64,000 nucleotides of DNA from Brachynemurus nebulosus. Lineage: Eukaryota > Arthropoda > Insecta > Neuroptera > Myrmeleontidae. The notes below the pieces were generated by a model. That model saw only the letters and a list, made by a program, of their open reading frames with translations, was not told where the DNA came from and ran no database searches. Location: positions 15,156,832 through 15,220,831 of the forward strand of contig JAPWDM010000005.1 in assembly GCA_035578155.1 (NCBI GenBank). The letters are read 5' to 3'. The translations under genes were made by a program, and so were the position numbers. Below are positions 33,098 to 44,813 of the stretch, in pieces. Position 1 is the first letter of the stretch, and each line of letters opens with the position of its first letter.

Positions 33098-33105
33098 TAC
33101 GTACG

Positions 33106-34348
33106 TCATACGTACATACTACATATACACTGACATTCAAATCAATTTTATTTAAAAATATAAATTATATTTTTTATGTAATTTTTGTTTATCTTAAAAT
33201 TTTTTGTGCATATATAGAAACCAAAAGAGTAGTGTGTGTTGGTATGTATTTGTGTGAGTAGGAACACATCCGTGTGAAGAATGATGATAAACATCGCACA
33301 CATAATGCGTAACCAACTAATCAATTAATCATTGATCGCAGTCGGCCTCTGGGAATATATATTTTAAAATAATTAAAAATTCGATTAAACAAGAAATTAT
33401 TTATAAGAACACCAAAAAAAATTGTTTTAAAGTTCAAAAAAAAAAAAAAAAGTTTTTAAAAATTTTTATTCAACTTCAAGCTTAGCCACTATTGCTACCC
33501 AAAAGAATGATTATTCTACATATTCGTCTAGTATTCTTAAACCAAATTCATGAATAAGTTTTTAGGGTTGCGAAGAAACATTTCAGAACCATTATGAATT
33601 CTGTCAAATCTTGCGTTGGCATTTTTTCGTTTTGTCCCAGTTTATCTTTAAGTCTCGACTGAATCCATTTTGCGGTAAATATACATCGTCTACAATAAAA
33701 TTATGAATATAAATTGTGAATAGGGAAGGGGTATGTAACATTTAGTCATATTATAAACAATATTCAAGCATTAAACAATATGTAATTATAATTAAATTTT
33801 CTATGCCACTCCACTATGGTTTCAGGACAAAAGAGAAAGTAAAAAATAACCGAGTTTCTCCAAATTGGCTGTAAAAAAAACAGAATGGTTCTTATAGTTT
33901 TTCATGCACATAATTTTTTCTAAAAATAACAGTTAAAAACGCGTAACTTTAAAGAAATATTCTGAAAATTGAAGATAAACGTTAAATAAAGGTTGCTTCT
34001 AAGTTATAACCTACATATAAAATATTGATTTTTTATATATGCCAACAATATGGTTACAAAACGTGTTTATAAAAAAAAATTATTCATTGTACAAAATTTA
34101 TTATTTTTAAATGGAACACTCTATATGTATATTTCGACATCATTAACTAGAAAATTTTGAACTCTATCTATCCACATCAGGTTTTTCTATACCAAAAATC
34201 AATATTTTGGAAATTGTAGCTACCTTCATTCAACAGTCTAGACTCTAGATGTTTGTATTCAATTTTCAGAATGTTTCTTTTGGAGTTACGTTTCTTTATT
34301 ATTATGATTATTATTTTTGGATTCTTCACATTAAATAAAATTTGCCAA
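33106..34348. other. no convincing gene; weak exon-like stretch
   Basis: On the minus strand, about 33695-33540, an open frame of about 47 codons with AKWIQSRLKDKLGQNEKM follows a good acceptor (TTTTATTGTAG). It vaguely recalls the region after the helix-turn-helix of Mutator-like transposases, but I cannot support that. The rest is AT-rich with no feature. Confidence 0.25.
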
Positions 34349-34600
34349 GTGCGTGTTTTTGACACGCACTAATTGTAAGTCATGTCACCTCAGTGAAAGT
34401 TAATTTGATTTTTTGGCTCGTTTTTTGAAGTACCACATGTTAAGTACAGTGAGAATACAGCCCTCTTGCGTTTATTCAGTATATGCATGTACAACTCTAT
34501 GATTATTATATTATACATATATTATTATTATTATTATTATTATTAATTTTTCCCCCACTATAATCACACAACGAGATTAATATGTCATCCTTCGGTGACA
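34349..34600 (+). mobile_element. element Y, copy B (hairpin-ended repeat)
   Basis: Opens with the perfect palindrome GTGCGTGTTTTTGACACGCAC (two 8-base arms around 5 bases, 34349-34369) and closes with the hairpin TGTCATCCTTCGGTGACA (34583-34600). The body contains TACAGCCCTCTTGCGTTTAT as in the other copies. Confidence 0.75.
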
Positions 34601-36479
34601 TAAAACTATAAGAAACAATCACTATTTTACTTGCCGCTTTTGGTCAAAAATCGGCCATTTTTTACTCCCCCCCCTTATTTGACCAAAATTAATCAGACTT
34701 TAGAAAACTAACTACATAGTATAAATATTTTCTATGATAATTAATAATAAGATAATATAAATTAAAGGGTATCCGGGTGAAAAAAAGATACGTTTGTAGG
34801 GAAAAATTTTATTTAATAATTTTATTAATGTATAACATTATGGTATCACATTATATATCATTCCTTTTAACAAATCAATAGTTTTTAAGTTCTTCACTTT
34901 CAAATTCATTTCAAATTACGGCACAAACGATGGACCAATTTGAAAAAAAAAATTTCTTCAATCTTTCAGGCACATCTTCGCAGTAACAGTGGTGACGGAT
35001 GAAATATATTCCTCATTTGGCTAAAACCCTGGGCGTATTATGCGATCATGACTAGGAAACTGCGACCGAGAAGCGATTCTGATGCTTCTGGAGTCCATTC
35101 TGAAGGACTGAAATCCAAGCGGTGGATGTATCGGAAGGGAAAAACCAAATTTTAGTGCGGGATTGAGAAAAATATTTTCGTAAATGAAGATGCTCAGCTG
35201 ATTGCGTGCGCATTTAGAAAACGATTATGACGCCCTCTTTTAGCAAAGTAAACATTTTTATAAGATTCGATACGAATTAACGTACAATTTTTTAGCAATT
35301 AGTAGCTAAAATTTTTAAAACATTTACCTGTGTGAAATATTTAGGTTTAAGTGAAAATTTCGGTGGTACGTATTCCATCTACACAAATGTCATTTATCAT
35401 ATGGAACTGCCAAAACAAATTTCAAAGTAATTTTTAAATAGCTTTAACTGCTTAGGTAAGAAATTCATTTTTGGAATAAATATTTTTACTTATTTATGAG
35501 AAATAAATACTGAACAGTACAACGAAATGTACAATAAAATTTGATGTGGTCAATGTCGGCCATTGTGGTCCAACCTGAATTATTTCAGTGGCGTATTTGA
35601 ACAAATTATGTTTATGTATTCTTTTTTATTTATTACTATTATTTTTTGAAATTTGTGAACAACGAGTTTCAGTTAATCTTTGTCGCGGATAAATCACTTT
35701 TATGTAGTCATATTACTTTATTTTCTAGAAGTTAATTTTAATTTCAACATGGTACAATATCTCATTATTGTTCTTTTAAATACCGCCATTGATTAATAGT
35801 AGGTACTTGTCAAATTTGTATGGCGCGGACAAATAAGAAAATATATTTTTTACTCCAAATTAATTAAAAACTAGAAACGGGAGTAGAATTCGAATTTAAG
35901 ACGTTGCGGTTTGCAATTTATAATATTAAAATCTTCGAATTTTTAATTTTACTATACAGAATTATTCAACTTAAAAATTTACGAATATTTACCTTCAAAT
36001 ACCTCAAAATAGTACGTACTACATACAGTACGGTGGTAGCTTCCAACTCATATTGCGCTATTGAACTTTAACCATATACCCCTAAAAAGGAGATAATTAT
36101 TTTATAATTAACCAATTACCCCTTCGAATATATGTATTAGAATATTTTAAATGAATATATTAATGTTAATTATTACAATTTTTATTTCAATTTCAAAATT
36201 TGAACCAAGTAATTTCAAAAACGTTACACAATTAAAAAAAGAATATGTAATTCTATTCAGGTAACTGGCGCATCAGACCCACTAAGGATTAATAGATTTA
36301 ATTATAGTAGTTAGTACACAAAATATCATAATTTGAACCAATTGTATGAAATAATTTTTTTTTAAATTACTTTTTTAAGATGCGGTTAATGAGGTTACTC
36401 CCCAAAACACATTAGAAACGTTCATTTAATCACTTGATCAAATGTATATTTAATTTTAGTTTTAACACCAACCAAAAAT
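34601..36479. other. no recognisable feature
   Basis: AT-rich throughout with no frame longer than about 60 codons. A slightly GC-richer stretch at 34970-35200 has no motif that I can name. Confidence 0.4.
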
Positions 36480-37895
36480 CATTAATACGTTTCAGAAAAA
36501 ATGTTACGTAACAGAGTTTGCACCGTTACGAACTAGAGGGCTCTGATTAAAAAAAACACACGTTAAATATTAAAACTACTGTTTTTAATTTACTCTGAGT
36601 ATTAAAGAGATGAGGGAGTACAGGTATATATTCAATGTATATGAAAATGAAGCCAAAAAAGGGTTAGTGTTTACCAATATGGCGATTAAACAAGGTTTAA
36701 TTTAAAATTTTTCTATATTTACTGATGTTATATTTGTTGTTATAAATATTGTTATAGTCCAGTAGCATTAATTTTCAGCCCTATCTCACTAAACATTAAT
36801 TTTAGAATAGATATAAAAAAATTTTAAAAAGAGATTCTTGTAGGGATTGCCGAGGAGAACATTAATTTGTGCAAAATGTGAACTTCCGGAAATGTTTTCT
36901 TATATTGTTTAAACAATATTGAAAATTCATGAAGAGCGTTTTTTGACCTTTCACCGCTTACGTAGCAAAAACGGTGATAGATACATTAAAAAGTGTTAAG
37001 ACCTTTTTTGTAGAGAATCGAATTCTCTACAAAAAAGTTCGCGAGAGCACCTGTCTATCTTGTACAGGTGAAAAGATACAGCGCTCCAAACGCGCACTCA
37101 AAAATCCACTTTTTCTAGCGTTCTGGCAGGGTGTGCCGTTCGAAACCTTGCCGGAACGCTAGAAAAAGTGAATTTTTGAGTGCGCGTTTGGAGCGCTGTA
37201 TCTTTTCACCTGTACAAGATAGACAGGTGCTCTCTCGAACTTTTTTTGTAGAGAATTCGATTCTCTACAAAAAAGGTCTTAACACTTTTTAATGTATCTA
37301 TCACCGTTTTTGCTACGTAAGCGGTGAAAGGTCAAAAAACGCTATTCATGAATGTTTAAACAATATAAAAAACATTTCCGGGAGTTCACATTTTGCACAA
37401 ATGTTCTCCTCGGCAATCCCTACAAGAATCTTTTTTTTAAAATTTTTATGTCTATTCTAAAATTAATGTATAGATAAAATTTAGTGCTATTGGAATATTA
37501 GAATATTTATTAATAAATAATCTCAAATTACAACAATAATCGTATACAAATTAAAAAATATTTATTACCACTGACACTATAGGTTATGAAAGGTGTTAAC
37601 GTGGTGTTAACCAATGTGGCGATTTGCTTCAAAAAAGATAATGTGTACTCCATCTATTGTATGGTACATACGGTACATACGCATTCTGATATCAATGTTA
37701 ATTTACTGACTGCTTTTTATTACATAATTTTTGAATGTGAGTGTACTTCAGCAGTTAAGAATTTATACCGTGAAAAACCATGGAAAATTATTTAAAGCGC
37801 GTTAATATTTTTGATTCAGAGTTCTCTGGTTTCTAACAGTACAAGCTCCGTTACGTAAGATTTTTCGCTAGCGAACGTACACAGTTTATTTTTTT
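36480..37895. repeat. repeat X, copy 1, split by a palindrome
   Basis: Left part (GTTACGTAACAGAGTTTGCA, AGAGGGCTCTGATT) and right part (GAATTTATACCGTGAAAAAC, AGCTCCGTTACGTAAG, GCGAACGTACAC) are the two inverted ends of a repeat also present at about 38256-38590 and 38540-39525. The large palindrome at 36735-37520 lies in its middle. Confidence 0.5.
36735..37520. repeat. large near-perfect palindrome (about 390 bp per arm)
   Basis: The two halves are inverted copies meeting near 37134 with almost no spacer. Matching blocks include TTCTTGTAGGGATTGCCGAG, CACCTGTCTATCTTGTACAG and GAGCGCTGTATCTTTTCACC, each present in direct and reversed form. Differences are few and mostly short indels. It is a foldback-type element inserted in repeat X. 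The open frame across its left half is a by-product. Confidence 0.9.
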
Positions 37896-38255
37896 AAATT
37901 AATATCTTAATCACAGAGATGTAATCCCGTTCTACTTCAGACACAATCGATAAATGTTATCAAAACGAGTTAACTCGGGTTAGACACTCAAGACGTTAAA
38001 CAAATAAATGAATATTTTCCGGTAAAGTTTAAATGTAAAAAAAAAGTAATTTTTCAAGAACATTTAAAAAATAAAATCCATAAATTCTGAGATATAGTAT
38101 TTTAGGGAATAAATTTGGAAAAAATCGAGAAATTTTTCGAAAATTATAATAGGAATATTCAATATTAGTTGACCGTTCATCTTTCATTATAAAATTATTT
38201 TTTCAAAAGAAGAAAAATTTTTTACAATAAGTATTAATTTACGACAATAAATGGG

Positions 38256-38590
38256 TGTGTTCACCAGAAAGATTTTTTACCTAACGTTATGTAACAGACC
38301 TTGTACTGTTACAAACAAGATGGCTCTTGTTCAAAAGAGTTAGTACACATTAGATATTAAAAATACGGTTTTTAAATTAAAAACCGGTTTTTTATTTCAT
38401 AATTTTCGAATGTGAATGTACTTCAAAAAATAAGAATTTATACCGTGAAAAACCGGAGAAAAGCCCTGAAAAAACTTTTAAACCGCGCGTTAATTTCTTT
38501 GAATCAGAGCCCTCTGGTGTGTAACGGTTCAAGTTCGATTAGGTAACCCTTACGTAACAAAGCTTTTGTTCGTAAGAAAATTTCTTCACT
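38256..38590. repeat. repeat X, copy 2
   Basis: Starts TGTGTTCACCAGAAAG and carries the CCGTGAAAAACCGGAGAAAA and CAGAGCCCTCTGGTG blocks. Its ends are inverted copies of one another (GTAACAGACCTTG / GTAACAAAGCTTTTG). Confidence 0.5.
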
Positions 38591-39525
38591 CTCTAGAGTT
38601 TTTGAGGGTTTTGATTCAAAAAAATTAATACGAGTTAGATATTAAAACTACGGGTTTCTAACCTAAAGACTATGGGTAACTTCAAAAATGTAAACTTTAC
38701 CGCATCGATGCAGCATGATGACCTTTCTGATGCGTCTAATACTACATGATGCGATACTGATGCTCTCTTGAAATTTGATGCACATTAGATGTTTTTGAAC
38801 GGGATATTGGCATTATTTAACCTCTGATTTGACTATAGATAATATACCATGATTAGACTATAGATAATACAGCAATACAGCCCTTGTATTTATATTTGAA
38901 TTTCAACTTGAACTTACTTGAAATTGAAAAAATTGAAATTATTTGAATAAAAAATATTACATATTTTAAGTGCAAGATGTATTCAGATAGTTTAAACAAT
39001 TTTAATGAGAGGTAAATAAATTAATCTTTTTCAACATTTAGTTTTTCGGAATTATTCCTATAACCATTATGGTCATAGGACCATTGGCATCATCCTTTAT
39101 TCACATTACCAGACTCTAGCCACGACAGCCACCTATATTTTAAATGTAAGTAGCTGTGATATTAAATTATGCGCATGACACGCATCACCAAATTTCTTGA
39201 TGCAATGTTTTGACGCATCAAAAGCAAAAATGAATTTTTGATTTTTCGTTGTGATGCGTCTGATGCGTTTTTGAACTTTTGACTCTGCCTCATGCAAGCA
39301 GTGATGCATTTTTGAAGTTACCCTATTTAATTTTTATTCCATAATTTTTGAATATGAATGTACATCAGAAGTAAAGAATTTATACCGTGAAAAACCGGAG
39401 AAAAGCCATGAAAAAATATTTAACGCGCGTTAATTATTTTTAAATCAGAGCCCACTCTTTCATAACGGGCAAGCTCCGTTACAAAACGTTTTGTAACAAA
39501 ATTTTCTGGCGAACACACACATTGA
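38540..39525. repeat. repeat X, copy 3, interrupted by a MITE
   Basis: The right end (TTTTCTGGCGAACACACA) and the GAATTTATACCGTGAAAAAC block match copies 1 and 2. The MITE at 38677-39323 interrupts the copy at a position that is continuous in copy 2. Confidence 0.5.
38677..39323 (-). mobile_element. MITE with 3-bp target duplication, copy 2
   Basis: GGGTAACTTCAAAAATG at the left and CATTTTTGAAGTTACCC at the right, a perfect 17-bp terminal inverted repeat, flanked by TAT on both sides. Inverted relative to 30162-30774, with the same GATGCRTC-rich subterminal regions. Confidence 0.85.
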
Positions 39526-39621
39526 CAGACAATCTTGAAATTTAATAGTTACCACCTCTAACGCGCCAATCACCGAAACCAAATTTTAAAAATAAATTTT
39601 GATTAAAAATATTTCAATATT

Positions 39622-42600
39622 TTACATATGACCATTAAGTAAATCAGTCTGATTGAAATATCGACCGATCAAGCAAATCATAATATTAAAGGGTGTAACA
39701 AAATTCTCTTCTTGTTTTTCTAACGGTAATCCTGCCCGTAATTCTATACACCTGCGAGCAATACGTCTAAGTGTAAAATATGTGTCATCTAATAATGGTA
39801 TTTCCAACAAAGCTAAACAAGAGAATAGCCAAACTTGTAAAAAATGTGGTAAATCGTGACCAATTTCCATATTTTCCAAATAGTTTGCCTGTGTCTCTAA
39901 CAAATAACAGATATCTGGTTGACGTATCAATATAACCGTGGACAACATCGGATCATTAGTCTCGCAGTATGTTAATACGTTCTCTTTATCGATTTTCTTG
40001 AAGGCAATACCTTTTTCGATATTTCTTTGACGTAGTGTATCGATTTTGCGACGTATCTCTTCAAAATTTTCTATTTGTGCTTTTTGCCACTCCAACGGTG
40101 GTATCAGTGTTTGTGGCGTGATAATACGTTCTTCCTAAAATGACAATTTAAAAATTACCACTAATTTTTGCATTAGTTTTTAAACATCCTAAATTTTAAA
40201 TTAAAAAACTTTGATGACGTGTTAGTGAAGTATGTATTTGAAGTACTAAATATGAAATTATTAATAAATACGCTGCCAATGGGGTTTGGCACACAGCTTC
40301 CTCGTACTCGTAAGACTTTAAAACAGTATTCTACCAAATATATATACCGTGAAATTATATTTTCGCCTTAAAGTACATAAAAAATTGTTGTAATTCAAAA
40401 TAGTTAAAGACTAAATTATAAAATAATAGCAAAAATATTTTAGAAACTATTCCCCAAACTACTTTAAAAATTTGAGCGAAGTGGGACTAGCAGTAAATAA
40501 GATATTGATATTTAATGGGATTTCATGGTAGCGCCGTGGATACTATTACCCCGAATGCAATGAAATTTGTAGGGGACCATCTAGAAACCAGACCGCATAA
40601 TTTCTGACAATTTCATAAAAAGTATTGAATAGTTCAGAAGTTATGCAACTTGGTGCAATTTAGTATATTAATGGAATGACATGGTAGCGGCGTAGCTACC
40701 TTTACTCCGATTTCGATTAAATTCATAGGAGAGCATCTAGGAACCAAACTGCATAATTTCTGAAAATTTCATTAAAAACAATCGAATAGTTCAGAAGTTA
40801 TGCCAGTTGGTGCAAACTGGCCACACACAGGCGGACAGACACCAAATCAAAATTATTCAGGAAGCTCTAAAGCGTAAAATGTGCGTAAAAAATTTTGTTT
40901 TGGAGGGAAAAATTTTTTCAATTTTCAAAAGTGATCACAATGCTCCCACTACTTTAGTAGTCTCGGAAGCAAAATAAATAATAAAAAATTTTGAAAAAAC
41001 ATTTACGTATACAGATATGTTAAAAAATACATCAGGTAGATAATATGTATTAGTAGTGATTATTCCATTACTAGTTTTTTTGCAAATTCTTACAAAGCGT
41101 TGAAAGAGCAAAATAGTTAAATGTGATTAATTAAACAAAGAAAAAATGAACCATTTCTGAATTTTTATTAAGCAGATTTACGAGTTTAATAATATATGAA
41201 TAGAAATTGACTATCTTTTTTGGCTAAATTAAAAAAGAAAGTGAATTTTCAAAATGGTAAGCTACTAGGACCTGTCTGTTAAGTATCATCTAATATGTAC
41301 TCAAAAATGTCCCAATTTATGTCATTTTACGGTATAAATCATTTCGAAAATAGAAAGATAGATTTGAAAAATTAAGGCAAATTTGTAGTATATGCGATCC
41401 ATTGGTATTTTTGAAACTTTTAGGAAAAAACAAACAAATATGGGTGGAAATTATTGCATTTGGATAGTTTAATTTGTTTTATGGGGAAACACTTTTTTTT
41501 TAAAAATCACTTCACTTTGTTAGTATTCACAATATAATTATGTTGATAGTAAATGACACTGTATATTGCACATTTTTAAAAATAGGTAACGGCATTATTT
41601 ATTGATGGAATATAAAAAAAAAATTCGTCAAATGCGTGTTTTTGACACGCACTAAGTAATGTCATCTCAGTGAAAGTGTTAATTTATGATTTTTTGTTAA
41701 CTCTATAGTTGTTATAGTAGCACTACATTCTCGCGAGGTCGCCTCGACGAGACGTTCGTCGAGGTTTTAACGAGGCGAGACAACACGAGTATGTACCGTC
41801 TACACTCTCGCTCATTACTCAGTTATTCATACTGTCTCAGTGAAAGTGTTAATTTATGATTTTTTGTTAACTCTATAGTTGTTATAGTAGCACTACATTC
41901 TCGCGAGGTCGCCTCGACGAGACGTTCGTCGAGGTTTTAACGAGGCGAGACAACACGAGTATGTACCGTCTACACTCTCGCTCATTACTCAGTTATTCAT
42001 ACTGCTCATACGCGTTCGTATAGTTTGAAATGTCAATCATAGATGGACAAGATGGGTGATGTCGGTGACATGGATTCAAATAACTGCTGCTGCAGTTCTA
42101 TGTACTGTTGAATCCTATAATTTTCTTCATGCATATTACACAAAAAAGTTTAAAATAACGTTTTTGTAAATTTAAGGCATGATTTTAGGTTATGTATAAA
42201 AACATAATAGTACGCAGATATGCAACATATGCAATATCAACACACGAGTATATGCGAGAGTGTAGTTGATCGCCTCGCCTCGTGTCTCGTGTCCTTTGAC
42301 TTGTGGCAAAAAACCTACTCAGATCGGAGACCTGACGAGGCGAGGCAAGGCTTGACGAGGCGAGGCGAGGTAACACGAGAGCATCAACTACACTCTCGGC
42401 CTCGCGTCGCCTCGTGTTGCCTCGACGAGAGTGTAGTGCTACTATTAACTCTACAGCCCTCTTGCGTTTATTCAATATGGATGTACAACTCAATAATTAT
42501 TCAGTCACACAACGATATTAATATGTCATCTTCGATGACATAAAAAAGACAACTGAATTGAGTGTAAAAATTCGAAAAAAGGCCCTATTACCTCAACCTA

Positions 42601-43219
42601 ACTAATTTTTATATTAAAGTCGAAATATATTGTTTAAACTAAACTAACCTAACCCTAACTAACTTCATCACCTAATTTTTATATCATCTACTATTTGATC
42701 GATCAAAATAATATGTTTCCCCAATTAAACTATCCAAATACAATAATTTCCCCATATTTGTTTGTCTTTTTCTAAAAGTTTCGAAAATACGAGTGGATGG
42801 CATATACTACAAATTAGCTAAAATTAATCATAATACATAACACGGAAAAACATTTCGTTAAAAACTTGTGTTTATTTTACTAGGAAATTATCGTGATAGT
42901 GTTACTTACGGTTGGTGGTTCATCAGGTCCAAATTTGTAATCAACCGTATTGTGGATTTTACTCTGATCTAAAGATGCGGTGACAATCTGTGGACATCTA
43001 GCCGTTTCATACATAACATATTTTAAAAAGTCGTCTCCTAGAAATTCAATAGAATAGACAATATTGTGTTTTAATTCAGCATTACGTAATATTTATACCA
43101 CAAGTCGGAGGTGCAGATGCAGGATCGTACGAATTTAAATCATAATCTGGAGAAAATGTTAATGCCACCTTCAAAATCGATTCTGGTTCGTCAAAATCAC
43201 TATCTTCATTGAAATACAT
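39622..43219 (-). CDS. gemin2: Gemin2 (SMN-interacting protein 1) homologue
   Basis: Gemin2 binds SMN and holds the Sm protein pentamer during assembly of spliceosomal snRNPs, in cytoplasm and Gems. Three exons on the minus strand: 43219-43099 (ATG at 43219), 43037-42910 and 40134-39622 (stop TAA). Phases agree (1, then 0) and the donors and acceptors are GT-AG, giving 253 residues. Recognised features: SAPPTCGDDFLKYVMYETAR near residues 35-55 (compare PP-tG-eYL--V--Eaa-CP of the family), CPQIVTASLDQSKI, then PPLEWQKAQ, and the C-terminal helices LPHFLQVWLFSCLALLEIPL, LRRIARRCIELRAG and ICLIGRYFNQTDL. The length is normal for insect Gemin2. Intron 1 is only 61 bp; intron 2 (2.8 kb) is filled with repeats L and Y. 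A further small exon in intron 2 cannot be excluded. It is divergent from the sulfotransferase gene. Confidence 0.93.
40265..40975 (+). repeat. dispersed repeat L, copy 2 (in gemin2 intron 2)
   Basis: Carries the GGCACACAGCTTCCTCGTAC block also found at 2215, and blocks matching 3700-4265. An internal unit containing ATGGTAGCG.CGT and the GTAATTTCTGA/GAATAGTTCAGAAGTTATG blocks is present twice (about 40545 and 40680). Confidence 0.55.
41664..42004 (+). repeat. exact 171-bp tandem duplication
   Basis: 41664-41834 and 41835-42004 are identical by eye, starting TCTCAGTGAAAGTG and ending CAGTTATTCATACTG. The unit spans the border between element Y and the inserted TIR element, so the duplication is younger than the insertion. 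Confidence 0.95.
41715..42444 (+). mobile_element. PIF/Harbinger-like TIR element inside element Y
   Basis: TAGTAGCACTACATTCTCG at the left and CGAGAGTGTAGTGCTACTA at the right, flanked by TTA on both sides (41712-41714, 42445-42447). The 3-bp TTA duplication fits PIF/Harbinger. The interior is rich in CGAGGCGAGG and its complement, much higher in GC than the neighbourhood. No transposase. Confidence 0.8.
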
Positions 43220-43557
43220 ACTGAAGTGTTTTACTAAGAAAAGTAGTTTGCGAATAAATAACTTTTATGTGTTTGATAAAAACCATTTCCATTAAATTAC
43301 ATACCTATAATACCTGAAAATATGAAAAATAAAGAAACCAACAAAACTTGACAATACTTAATCAAGTCAAATTTATTCACCTTTATTCACGTTATTCACT
43401 CGTTCACTGTTATTTACAAATACATACATGCCAAACACAAAGAAAAATCACAACGAGTAACTGATAAAAATGGCACCTGCCAAAATATGTAAACGGTTTA
43501 GTATATAAAGTCAATAACAGATGACACTAGTAATATCGTCGAGTTCACAGAATATTA

Positions 43558-44450
43558 AGGAGTCTCCACATTTTCGCCGAAGTAGGACGAAGTTCCTCGC
43601 TGAGGTTGGCTATTCATATCGCGCGTTCTCTGTCTTAACCTCGTATATCAAGAGCTACATGTTTTAGGACACAAAAACATTAAATACTGTATTTACATAT
43701 ATACTTATCTATATATATGTATTTATATATATAGGTAGCCAACATCAAAGGGTGTAATTAGCATAAATCTTAGCCCGGTCGCACACTGGATACGATTACG
43801 TACGAAATTCAGTTGTACGTATACATACGAGTACGTACGATCGTTTCTGACAGATGTTGTATTATGGGAGCTCGCACACTGTATACGATTCAGTCGTATG
43901 TATACATACGTACAGTTACGACATCCGACACAATTCAATTTTGTTTGAATTTATTTACGTTTACGTACGATTAAATTACATCAAATCTGTCATTACATGA
44001 TGAAATTCACCAAATTCATCCCTTTTTGCATATAATTCATTTACCCACTCGGTTCTACGATAACGACGACGGCATAGTTTACGTGTTAGAAGACAATTTT
44101 GCTAAAAGATATAGATTCATGTCGAATGAATGTTATCAGAGAACTGCCAATAATTAACTAATAGTGTCGGACAAACACGTAACCAGTGTGCGAGCTCAAT
44201 TCGTACGACAAGAGTTGTACAAATACATACCTACAAAATCGTATCCAATGTGCGACCAGCCTTAAGCTCATAGTGATGAAAACACGGATTTAAAATGTTT
44301 TTTTTGTGTCCAAAAATTGGGACTTTTCAGATACGAGGTTGAGACAGAGTACGCGCGATATGAATAGCATTAAAACACCAACCGCAAGACACAACCAAAT
44401 GACCCTCTACATTTTCGTTCGTCCAACCTCGGCGAGAATGTGGAGATCCT
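43558..44450 (+). mobile_element. TIR element with TTA duplication (outer)
   Basis: AGGAGTCTCCACATTTTCGC and (right, reversed) AGGATCTCCACATTCTCGCC are terminal inverted repeats that extend through GGACGAA and the GTTCTCTGTC.TAACCTCGTA block. TTA flanks both ends (43555-43557, 44451-44453). It lies about 340 bp upstream of the gemin2 start codon and contains another element of similar type. Confidence 0.78.
43773..44261 (+). mobile_element. PIF/Harbinger-like MITE nested in the outer element
   Basis: GCCCGGTCGCACACTGGATA at the left and ATCCAATGTGCGACCAGCC at the right, with TTA on both sides (43770-43772, 44262-44264). Terminal GGC.GGTCGCACA sequence and TTA duplication are typical of PIF/Harbinger MITEs. 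Rich in ACGTACG palindromes. Confidence 0.85.
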
Positions 44451-44579
44451 TTACAGAACAAACGGTAGTATCAAGTATCCACTATGAGTCATGCTTTTTG
44501 TTTCAGTCTCATTAAATATTTGTGATATTTGTCATTTCGTAATGGTGTCTTAGGGTGTATTAGCATATTAATTTGTCCT

Positions 44580-44813
44580 ATTTTTTTTTTTTTTTTTTTT
44601 TTTTTTTGTTAGATTGTTCTCCCTATTTATTCAATGCTTAGTGCATTTGGTGCATGTTTCAGCTGCTTCATGACGTAACGATTGAACAATGTGCTTGCGA
44701 ACTGCTTGCAATCCGTTTGCTTTCGTGAATTCAGCAAAATAAATGTAATTGGTACACCTGTATAACACCTGTAATCCTTGGAATACTTGTGTTTTGAAAT
44801 GATGGTTGATCAA
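44580..44813 (-). pseudogene. 3' end of a possible retrocopy, poly(A) preserved
   Basis: On the minus strand a 60-codon frame ends at a TGA (44634), overlapped by AATAAA, and about 20 bases later by an uninterrupted run of about 28 A (T at 44580-44607). This order (frame, stop, polyadenylation signal, poly(A)) is that of a reverse-transcribed mRNA. The peptide ends VRKHIVQSLRHEAAETCTKC plus TKH. The CxxC near the end faintly recalls the C-terminal half of insect chemosensory proteins, but the spacing differs and the usual second cysteine is absent, so I do not assign it. No flanking target duplication was found. It could also be the last exon of an unknown gene. Confidence 0.35.

Larger units (their letters stand above)
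41632..42540 (+). mobile_element. element Y, copy C, interrupted
   Basis: Left palindrome TGCGTGTTTTTGACACGCA (41634 region), right hairpin TGTCATCTTCGATGACA (42524-42540). The body is split by a TIR element at 41715-42444. Uninterrupted sequence of this junction (TATAGTTGTTAACTCTACAG) exists in copy D near 54000. Confidence 0.75.

Noticed and set aside
36974..37162. 62-codon frame in the palindrome
   Set aside because: Lies across one arm of the foldback, has no family features, and the mirrored arm gives different frames.
39653..39859. Plus-strand frame opposite gemin2
   Set aside because: Shadow of the gemin2 last exon, which has clear family motifs on the minus strand.
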